64,000 nucleotides of DNA from Anodontia alba. Lineage: Eukaryota > Mollusca > Bivalvia > Lucinida > Lucinidae. The stretch spans positions 3,091,552-3,155,551 of the forward strand of contig OZ024826.1 in NCBI GenBank assembly GCA_964016985.1, in the 5' to 3' direction. The position numbers and the translations under genes were made by a program. Positions 10,901 through 22,900 of this stretch are shown in pieces. Below the pieces are notes generated by a model that ran no database searches, was not told the origin of the DNA, and worked only from the letters and a program-made list of their open reading frames with translations. How positions within the stretch are numbered: position 1 is the first letter of the stretch; each line of letters starts with the position of its first letter.

Positions 10901-13900
10901 ATTTTGACCACTAACAAGCATATTAAGCTAACGACACTTTGAACTACTGGGCCTGAAAGATTTTACTGCCACTTTGAGAAGGGAGACTGTTCCAGACACA
11001 AAGTTACCTCACAGGTATCTTAAACTTTTCAAACATGGAGGCTACTCAGGTGTCTAAAACTTTTCAAACATGGATGCTTCTCTTAAAAGAAAGAATCTAA
11101 GAATTTGCAACTACAGCAAATTCCTACCTCCTTCCTTTAGAGTAGAGTACAATGAGAAGAGAGGCATGTTAGAGATGTTTGCTTTTAAGCATATCCATTC
11201 TCCTGCTGAATGTACGGGGACTGGATGCACTTTCACTGGCTGTTACTATCAAAATTTATTTTTGCCTTCCATCAGAAAAGGGACTACTCTAATAGAAAGG
11301 AATGTTTTGCTCCCATTGAAAGCAAATTATTTTGTTAGAAAGTAAAGCAAATCCCTTTTCAAAAGGGTTTAGTGTACAGGAAAATAAACACGATGTCACA
11401 AAAGTTGTCTCCCTTGTTAAAAACTGTGGCAAATCTACTATGTGTATCCCATCCCCTTATCACCAGCAAGATGTAAGGTTCAGATAACCCAGATCAGCCA
11501 TCACTTCATCAGTAGTTTCTAGAGTATCCAGTCTTTCCCCCATTGAACAGCAATGACCCTGATCAGATTGCTTAGCACCAGATAAGGCCCTATTTTCAAC
11601 TGAAATGTACTGATATTTTAGTTATTTCTCCATATTTGTTTATGTTGAGGTTTTATGGCTCAGTCAACCTAATGGGGCCATGTTGAGCACAGTCAGTTCA
11701 CCTTACCACACTTTTACTGGGCAGGCTTAGTCCTCTAAGCAGTTTGTCAGTATTTATTGTGCACATTCTTTCGCCACAAGACAACTGCCCTTCTTGAATC
11801 TGCGGAAGGGAGAGAATGACTAGAAAATATTCCATGATCAATCTCCAAAAAAGAATGCTGCCGACCTGGCGGGGGGTCAAACCCGCAACCTCCTCGTCAC
11901 CAGTTGGATGGGCATCCAATAGAGCTACTGAGGATGGCAATTTCTCTATGAAAATATGTTGTAGCAGTCATTAGAAATGCCTTGCCGAGGTGCTACTAAT
12001 GAGTACCAAACATGTTTTTGTGGAGAAATAACAAAACTTATTATGTGGCTACCCCCTCCTATCTGAAGCTACCAATTGTGTGGATGGTATTGCTTAGCTG
12101 GGCCTTTGCTATTTGCATTGATGTCAAAGGTCTTTTATGTATGATACAACAATTGCTGTCTTTAAACTTTTCCTTTTACTTACCTAAGTGATAAATTAGG
12201 TTCATCAATCTCTATAGGTTCATGAATATGTTTAGGTTCTGTCTCTGATGTTTGTCCCCCTGGCTCTGTCTTAGCTTTACTGTCTAGAGCAGATATGATC
12301 ATTTCTTCACGAAGTTTATTTCCCTTGTTCAATAGCACAGACAGTAAATCTCTTCCAGTACTGGAATGTACTTGCTGAGATGATTCTGAAAATATATGTT
12401 GATACCATATTTATCCTAAATATTCTGACACCCTAGATTCCTTACCATACTTGTCCTAAAGTTTGAACCAGTCCATTTTACTAGTCTGGGTTTTTGACTG
12501 AGTTGGGGTTTAACGACACGTCAACCCTTGTGGGTCATTTTGTGTCGTCTCCCAGAGAAAGGGAGAAAAGAGACAGAAGAGATAGCAGAAGAGATGAAAG
12601 AGAGGGACAGGGAAGAAAGAGGAACAGGAATGAAAGTGAAGAAACAGAAGAAATAAAAACAACACCTCCCTACCCTTACCTGCTACAAGGATAGCAGGCC
12701 TTGCCCAACTATAAGCCAATATCAGCTGGACGCCCTGGTGACAAAAGATACATGACACCTTCGCACCACCCAACCACCCAGTACTAGTCTGGGACCAGTT
12801 GTTCAAAGCTAACGACGTCGTTAGTTAACGATTCGTTAAAATTTACATCGAGTGATACGCAAATATGCTGAAATTTTTTGCTGAAAAAATGTGAGAAGCT
12901 TTTGCACTGCAAAAGCTACTCACATTTTTTCAGCAAAAAATATCAAAATATTGTATATTGAACCCGCTAAAACAGTTAACGAAATTACCCTTAACGAGCT
13001 CGTTAAGCTAACGACGCTTTGAACAATTGGGCCCTGATGTGTATAAAAACTGCTGGATGAGTGGCAAACAGTGCAGATCCTAATCAGACGAAGTTCTGCA
13101 TTTGATCTGGGTTTACACTGTTTGCTTAGGCCTGTCTCTCCCAATACTTAACCCTCCTCTTGCTGAACATGAGATGCCCTGTCTTAGCATACAGTGCAGA
13201 TCCAGATCAGTTGGCTTCTGAAGATCTGGATCTACACAGTTTGTCATTAAATATGTGAATTTCTATGAAAAACCGGGATCAAAACCCAGATCAAGTAATC
13301 TGACTGGCTGGAAATTAGAAGTGGGCGTGGCATTTTTATTCCGCATGACAAGGGTTAAGGTTATTTGGATAATGCCACAATAAAGCATGAACATCTCAGA
13401 TCCAGATGATAAAAAATAAAGGATTCTTTTTGTACAGAACATATCTATTTTGTTTTCTTTACTCCACAAAACCATAGACAATTCTTAAAGGATAACACAA
13501 CATATATGCGATAGGGTTTTGTTTTTTTTCTCAGTGTGAGAGACATTTCTATTTAAAATGAAAATGTCCTGAAACTATCTACCATATATCCATAAACAAC
13601 AGCCAAAATTAACAGCTAGTTGCTTGTACAGGTAATTCACATCTAAAATCTGCAAGTGGAAAACAAAAGTAAATTGTTAGCTAAAAACTATTTAAGTGAC
13701 AGTGCCCTGCTGAGTCAGAAAGCATCAGAACTTGCATTTCTGGGGTGCCTGGATGCATCAGATTTATTTAAAACGTGACAGGATTGTATAAAATGTGTCG
13801 ACGGCACAAAAACGCTGCCTAGATTGAACTCTGCATCTGAATACTAACCTACCTAAATATTTTTACTGTATCCACATTTCCAAATTGTAACTTCTAAAAT

Positions 13901-16900
13901 TTCAAACAAAGGACATAATCAGTTTTTCCTGATAGAAATCTGCATCATTTGTTTCCACACACACTTACATCAAAGATCAGCCTTTAACCCAATTATGGCT
14001 AGTGTCCCACAAAAGGGATATTGGCAAACAGTGAAGATCCAGATCAGATGCCACAGAATGCAGCATCTGATCGAGGTCTACACTGTTTGCATTAAATACA
14101 GGAATTTCTTTTAAACATGGTAATAATAAAAACTAACCAGACACCCCTTCTAATGGAAACTGACCTGTTCAAAGACTTTAGCTAGAAAAGTCCACTCTGC
14201 ATAAATAGGTTACATGATCAATTAGATATAACGTGCAGTCTGGAATTTTTGCCTGTCGATAAATGGGATACTGTTGGTGCTTCATTGCCTTCCAGAAATT
14301 CTACTGTACCCACAACATATATTTTTGTGGAAAAATATTTACTTGATACCCCTAGACCTACAGCATACCATCATTTGACTGATCCATTTCTGAATGTAGG
14401 TTATCTGTTCTTATGATGTCACCATTGGTTGTTATAGCAACAGTACTACCAGAGTCTTTAGGCAGATAGTGTCTCTGTACAGGGTCTGGCTCATAGTTCA
14501 ACCGTTGTCGTAAATCTTCCACGTAACCATTTACCGCATGACTTTCTCCATTCTGAAATAATAAGAAAAAAATTTAAAAAAAAAAATCATGCTATACAGA
14601 AGTTATTTTTCCATGAAGTATACTGTGAAGTAACCAAAACACATTTTTTTGTGGAGAATTAAGAAAAAAGAATACTTACCGTATTTACCCTAAGTATTCG
14701 GACACCTCAACTCCTTACCATATATGTTCTAAAATTTGAACCAGTACAATTCACTACCCGATGTTGTGTCTAAAAATTGCTGGATGAGTGGCAAACAGTG
14801 TAGACCCAGATGAGACGCCGCGTTCTGCGGCGTCTCATCTGGGTCTATACTGTTTGCTCGGGCCTGTCTGTCCGAATACATATGGTAAATACGGTATTCC
14901 GAGCTATGCTCTATCAATATATTGATACTACATTTACCCTAAGTATTCGGACACATCAACTCTTTACCATATATGATTTAAAATTTGAACAAGTACAATT
15001 TACTACCCGATGTTGTGTCTAAAAATTCCTGGTGCGTGGCAAACAGGGACCCTGATGAGATGCCATGGTTTTTGCTCAGGCCTGTCTGAATACATATGGT
15101 AAATATAGTACTTGCTGTTCTTATCTGCAGTTATGTTAACCCACTTACGTCAAGTAGAATCTTCTACCACAACTATTAAGACCAGTCTAGTTCCAATAGT
15201 AGTTTTTATTATTAATAAGTGTGTCCAACTCGAACCACTAAGACTAGCTGTCTATGTGACCAATGATGTGTATGACCAAAACTGTGATGGTCCCATGGAC
15301 GCTTGGGTGGTTCAGTGCTTATCTTGAAAAACAATAAGCGTTCTGTGATTTGGCAGAGGCTGTTGGCACGGCGACCATGCCGACTGTTGACTTGGACATT
15401 ATATTGCAATTCATGCAGTGGATTCAGAAGTGAAGCGTGGTCTAAAATCAAATTCAGTTAGATCTGGCCAATCTTGTGATGATAATTTAGACGCAGGGAT
15501 ATAGGTAGCACCTATTAAATTCATATTATAGTTTATAGAAATTCTTGTATTAAATGCAAACAGTGCAGACCCTGATCAGATGATCTGCACTGTTTGCCAA
15601 TCATCCTTTTTGGGGTTTTCACAACTAAAATGGGTTAAGCAGAACTCAGTAATGTACCTGATGTGAAGCAGGAGATATAAATGGATCCTCTACTGGTTTC
15701 CTAGGCTGTTCTGAGTGGGGAACTGGCTGATTTCGTTTGGGGTAAGCAGATTCCTGAGTGACATGTGAAGTGTATGTCTCCATGCTGATATCAGTGGTTG
15801 GAATGGACCCAGTACTGTCATAAGATGCTGAAATAGACAAGACAGTTGTTCAATGTTTTGTTTAGTGCTCTGCATGCTAGGTAAAAATTTCAACAGAGGA
15901 CATTTTGATTTTTTTTTTTTATTTTACCAAAAATAGGCTTTGACTCCTTAGAAGACAATTTGCATGAAATGTCAGCCTTTTCTCTGGAAAAAGTAAGAAA
16001 ATTATTGTCAATCTGACATCTGCTAAATTAGTTCAGAGTAGTAAAGGTTAAGGATTAACAGAATTGGTTTAACAGGAGCTCCAATATTTTCCCTTGATTT
16101 TGTACCCACGTTGTACAACATCATAGTCACTTCATTTTGTTGGGAAACATGAAAAATTGTTGGAGTAAATGAAACTCAGCAGAGAGTAAATGGGAAAGCT
16201 GCTGGATCTCTACCGGTCATTTTGTGGGCGAGATAGGGCAGCTGAGTTAAAATTACACTATCAACTACCAAAGTTCTCATCCAGGCCTTCAGTTAGACAC
16301 ATGGCTATGTTTGGATACCAGACCCTAATAATGATCTCTAATAGATTCTGGACTGAATGTTTGTAAGACCCATTTCAGTCAACTGCTGTGAAGTTCTCAT
16401 CAATAGCTTTTAATTTGATACCCCAAAACAGCTATATTTGGAGATCCGCTAAGATCCATCCAAGCCACTATTGATAAAAGTCTTATCATGATTACGTATG
16501 GAGGTTCTCTGCAAATGACCCTCTATGAGGTGTGATCAAGGCTAGATGAGGACGAGGCCCATTCATGCCTTATTTCTGGCAAAAAATATGAAACGATTAC
16601 TAATCCATCGTCTGGTAATTCAGCTACAGAATGCAGAATGTTTAAATGTTTAAGGGACGAAACATCCAATGAGTATCAATACTGTATTCGACCTAATTAC
16701 CACACCGTGCGCTTAGATTTTTCAAAACTACTGAGAAAACTTAAAGATAGGGACAGACTTGTCTAATGATACTTATGCGGTTTCTTTTCTGATTTTCTTT
16801 ATAAAAGCATATGTTGTGGGTACTCATTTGAATTGCATCGACAAGTCCATGCAATTCAAATGAGTACCCACAACATATGCCTTTATAAAGAAGTAGCGAG

Positions 16901-19900
16901 AAAATACACTTGCTGTAATCTGAAGACAACAGAATTGCTTAACTGTGCACTTATAGGGGTATGTGCGGTAATTAGGTCGAATACGGTATTTTGTACAACA
17001 AAAAACATCCTAAATGGATTATGGATTATGATGCTAATGACTGAGTGTTTACATCCCCTTCAACATAATTTAAATCGTATCTAGACAATAGAAAGGTTCT
17101 ACTGAAAAGTGCTGTGAAATAAAGCACTGTGCAACCATGAGCTGAATTTATATTCCTGAGGCATTCCAACCTGGAACCTCATGACCTGTCCCTGAGGTTG
17201 TAAAACTTTTTTAATGCTCAACTCAGCTAAGTATGAAATTTTTCCTGTTAAATTGCAAGTTACTAACAATTGCAAATTCTTTCTTGCTAAACATAGCTGA
17301 GCAAGAAAATTTCTCAGCTGATAAATATGAAAATGCCAACTATTGTTGGCATTTTCATATTTATTAGCAGAGAAAATTTCATGCTCACCTGAGCTGAGCA
17401 TGAAAAAAGTTTTATAACCTCGGGACTGATCTGGAGTGCTACCCACTTGGCAATGATATACCTACCCATCAGAGATTCAATCACAAGTGCTACATGTAGG
17501 TCTCCTATCTTCTCCTCTGTTGGTGAGATGATTGGAAAGAATCCAATAATAGATCTTGTTGGTGAGAGCTGACCTAAATGTGGTATCTCTGCTGTTCCTA
17601 TAGAAACCATCATGGTCCCACTGAGAATCTCAACTATTAGACTGCCCATGTCACTGAGGTACGAGGCAAACTGTTTTGGCCCAGATCTGACAGGATACCT
17701 TGCTGTTGTTTTGGCCTGGGTAGCATTTCCACGCTTAACATCTACTGGTCTGTGAAGAGAAGGCAGTGGAATTGTTAAGGAGTATTTTGTCATAATTCTG
17801 GGCTAATTTTTCTTATTTCTCCATAAAAACATACATGTATGTTGTGCGAAGTGCTTCTAATGAGTACCCACAACATATGCGTTTATGGAGAACTGGAGAA
17901 AATTATCCCAGAACTATCACCAAATACTTCTCCTTAACAATTCCTCTGGGAAGGTTTGTTACATAATAGCAACTGATACAGTGTTCCAGCTAGCTATAAA
18001 TAGAGGGACAGGCTACCCTAGCCCTCTCCTGCCACCCCTCTGCCCTTCTGAAGCTGCCCTTTGCCTTATTTCATCTCCAGACATAAAACTACATTTTGCT
18101 GCAAATTTCATGAAAATTGGACAAAAAATAAAAAAAAAGTTATCAATGTGTAAAGGTCAGCTTTACCGGGGTATGTGTATATTAGTCTGAGGCATTTATT
18201 GTGGATTAATATATTTTGTAACAGGTCATGATACTTACCGGTAGCATATCACATGACACATGGTGCCCTCATTCTTGTATGACTGGGCAGAAAGTGCCCT
18301 ACCCGGCACCCCACTGCCCTTAAATCCTAGCTGGAGTATTGTATCACACAGTGACATCGCAGCTCTAGCTCCAGATTAGAGGGAGTATCAACAAACAGTC
18401 AACCCTCTTTATACTGACACTCAATGCAACGACAAAATTCATTATAATGACAATTTGAATGTCACAAAACCTTCGCTCAAGAGGTGACAGTTAATGAGAA
18501 ATTATGCAAGACTATTGCACGAAAACTTCACCCAACATAGGTTTTGGATATTTGCTAGAATCACCTCATTGAGGCAATTCTAACAAATGTAAAAAAAAAA
18601 AATGTTCTATGATGAAATGACAATCAAACAAGGTCTGTCTTACATATCATTCTGTCCATTAAGGATTCTTTACAACAGCAAATTCATTTTAATGGCAACA
18701 TCTTTGGGAACAAATGCTGTTGTTGTAACGAGGGTTCACTGTACATGCATTATTTTTCTTACCATATTTAACCTAAGTCTTGGGATGCCTTCACACTGTA
18801 CCATACTTGTCCTAAATTTTTAACAAGTCCATTTCACTACAATATTGCTGGATGAGGTGCAAACAGTGTAGACCCTGATCAGATGCCGTGTTCTGCAGCA
18901 TCTGCTCTAGGTCTACATTGCTCAGACGCATGTGTGCAGCAAGCCAGCTATCTGGAAGGGGGCCCACTGATGTGGATGTTGCCCCTATACCTGCACATTA
19001 ATCAAAAATCTGGTAATGATATGATGATGATATGATTTATAAAACTAGCATCGGCAGGAAAGCATCTTCAAAATGCTATTTGGCCATATTGTCATATGCC
19101 CTTGTGGACATTCTAGGCAGAGTCTTCCTGGGTAGAAACCAATACTAAGATACGCGGATAAAGTGTCTTGCTCAAAGACATAACACTTGGTGCTCGCGGG
19201 TATCGAATTACCACTATCTGGGCTAATTCAGCAGACGACAAAAAAAGACAAAAAAAAAATTGTTATTTGTTTTATTACCAAGAAAACAGGATTTGACATT
19301 TCATACAATGGAGACGATTTGCATAAAATGCAAATCCTGTTTTCTTGGAAGAATGGAAAAATATTTCAAAATGCCTTCTGTTGAAAACTTTACCCAGAAT
19401 GTTAAGCGTTATGGTCTGCACAAACAAATCGCGCATGGATCTGTGCATGGAAAACCGACAATAAAAGTTGTATGAAGAGACGAATCAGCCTGCACACTCT
19501 GAGCCTGCACATCAGTAGTATGATCAGAGCCTTCGCTAATCGTATGTACCTCCTACAATCTATGGGTTTAACAAAACGACTTGTGCGACGAGCGAAGACT
19601 CGGGTCAATCTGCGCAACTGCATATTCTGATCAGAGCATTCGCTGATCGTATTTAATTTCGATAGCCGGGCTGTCCAAACCGGGATAACCAGTGTGACAT
19701 TCTGAACAGACCCTTCGCTGATCGTACAGTATGCACCTTCTTCGGACTCTGGGCTATCCTATAAGCTTGCTTTATATAGTGGGTCGATGCACAGACTGAC
19801 CTGAGTCTTTGCTGGTCGCACGTACATTATACTATAGTACGTTTTGTCGTCCGGTTCATCAAGCCTTTCATATGGGACTTTAAACCAAAGTCCACATTTC

Positions 19901-22900
19901 TCTATGACCTAGCTGTTACTGGGACGGGAAAAGGCAGTTACAGGAATACCAACTATAAATACGTATCTTGTCGACTGGGGGCAGATGTTTGATTCTCTTT
20001 GTGGTTTTTGTGATTTTCATGTGTTTGTTTTGTTTTCTACGGCATATTAAGTAAAAATGACCATGCCGGACCCACTTTATGTGACCGGAGTAGACTAAGC
20101 CAAAGAATCTGGTACTTTTTCATATGGAGCTTTGTTGAGGCCCATGTTATGTGCTCGAACAGTGAATAGAGCTACCGGGGTTTTCTTTGGACCTAGGGAA
20201 TACCCAAATATATTCAGGGAACAAGGCAGCATTGGTTAATATTTTAAGAAAACAAGGGAACCTAATTTAGGTGGATCGGAATGCGGAAATTTGGAAAACA
20301 CTTTGGGATAATAAGACCTTTGTTACCAGCGACTCAGATCAACCTGCGCATCCGCATGAGCGTGGGCGATATATCCTTCGCGCAGACTGTACTATATGGT
20401 AGAAAAATAAATATACAAATAAATAAATATATTTATTAAAGATATATCTAAATAAATTTATTTATTAAATAAATAAAAAAAAGGACAGGTATTTAGTCAA
20501 ATTACGCCGAGGAATTTCGCATATAACTTCGCAGAAATATTGTCTCTGGGTACAATATTACGATCCCTTCGTATAACTTTGCATAACGCATACTTTGCGC
20601 GGACTTGGGAGTGTTGTCCGCTGAATATTACGTTTACTCGGTTGGATTCCCAGTGTTTTTGGGAAGTCCGCAAAACGCCGATATTCGGGGTATATAGTTT
20701 TTTTGTTTTTTTTTTGAGTTCTTTTACCTGAGCTGTACTGTATGTACTTTTCGTTTGAAGTGTAGGTAATTCACATTTTTCACGCATATTCCGGTCATAT
20801 TCTGGCTCTGATTTAGCGGATTATCAACAATGTTTTCAAATAAAAAAAAAACACTTCAAAGACAATTTGCAAATTATTTGTGGTTAAAGTATTATCCCCT
20901 TTCCTTTAGGTTGACATATTACTTAATTAATTAAAGCCAATATTGGTGTCTTTAATAGGTATCTTTCACAGGTATACCTATATTTTTCACGCGTATTCCG
21001 GTATTTTGGTAGTATTCCAGTATTTCGGTGATTCGTGTGACCCGAATCAAAGTACAGAAGGAAAATCACATCAGCATGCTGATACCTCAATAAGTGGTCC
21101 AGCTTTATACACATTTTTAAACTAAACTGACATACATGTATTTTCATTTACATGTAACAGTATTTCTTGACAAAACCATGTAAGAAAGACTTGTCCAATT
21201 TAGAAGTAGTGTGATAAGGATTTTCATTGAGTTGAGATTTTATGTCCCAGTCAACCCATTAGGATCAAGTCAACCCGTCATTTTACCTAACACACTTCTC
21301 CTGGGCAAGCTTAGTCCTTTAAGCAGTTAAACAGTACAAATGTATTTGTGCACATTCTTTCACCAGAAACTGACAACTGCCTTTCTTGAATCAGCAGAAA
21401 GGAGAAAATGACCCCATAGAAAATATTTCATGATCAATCTCTGTGAAAGAATATTGCTGGACTAGTGGGATTGAATCTGCAACCTCCTGGGCCTGGTTGT
21501 TCAAAGCGTTGTTAGCTTAACGAGCTCGTTAAGGGTCATTTCGTTAACTGTTTTAGCAGATTCAATATGCAATATTCTGATATTTTTTGCTGAAAAAATG
21601 TGAGTAGCTTTTGCAGTGCAAAAGCTACTCACATTTTTTTCAGCAAAAAATTTCAACATATTTGCGTATGACCCGATATAAATTTTAACGGATCGTTAAC
21701 TAACGACATCGTTAGCTTTGAACAACTGGGCCCAGATCACCAGCTGGACACGCTACCGACCGAGCCACTGAGGCCGGCAGTGTGATAAGGAGTAATGCTG
21801 TATGAATATTCTACAGAAGTACTGTATTTACCCTAAGTATTTGGACACCTTAACTCCTTAACATACTGGTTCTAAAATTGTGGACAAGTACAATTTACTA
21901 CTCGATGTTTATGTCTAAAAATTGATTGATGAGTGGCAAACAGTGTAAACCCTATGAGATGCCCTGTTCTGCAGCATCTCATCTGGGTCTACACTGTTTG
22001 CTCAGACCTGTCTGTCTGAATATAAACTAATACATACAGTAAATATGGTACTAGCAGGGATATTTCTGACTGATAGACATCATGGGCCTTTTGAAGGAAA
22101 TTCTTGTGAAAATTGGGTATACAACATTTCCCAATACCTTTACATTATAAAAGGCCCATAGTTTCAAAAAAAGGGGGCCTTTTGAAAAATTATGGGCATT
22201 TCAGCACAGGGCTGCTTCCAGAAATATCCCTGTACTGGTATGGTATACATATTTGCCCTAATTATTAGAACAAATATGCTTTATCAGAATGTGGTATTTA
22301 GTACCTAAATATAGCTCCCTCTCCAGGTTCACCCCACCATTTTATGCGGACATATGTAACATCTGGTGTGTTGGGAACATCCCAGGTCACCTGATTGACA
22401 GACAATCGACAGAAACATCGCAGTTGGCCTTCAACCTGTGGTGGTAGCCCTGTAGACACCTGGACATCTTCAACATGCCAGGAACCAACTGAAAATTAAA
22501 ATAAACATTATACATGATTAATTACAGGAAAACATAAATGTCTGTTCTTGACTTCTTCAATCGTAAATCTGAACTGTATAGTTGCCCACCCTGGTACTGT
22601 AAAACATTTATATTTGGGGGTCATTTTATCTTGGCCTTATTGGCGGTCAAGGAAAAAATGCCAGAATAAAAAACTGCCAATAAAGATAAAAAAGCGCAGA
22701 GAAAAATAACAAATTGGCAGAAATATATTCCCAATACATATGGCAAGTATGATGTAGGGCAATACGCCATCAGTCTTTGTTCAAGTCAGAGCTCTAGGCA
22801 AGTAAAACACCGAGATGATTGCTTGTTTATCCCACTGTCCATACTCATTGAAAATAACTTGATAATTGAATATTTGACACATCTATTTATGGGTCAGTGC

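Noticed and set aside
11070..11345. 91-codon plus-strand frame as a gene
   Set aside because: Inside a C2CD3 intron, no family recognised, no splice or promoter signs.
17099..17446. 115-codon minus-strand frame downstream of exon 3
   Set aside because: It runs through the palindromic element and past the exon 3 donor, so it is intron read-through.
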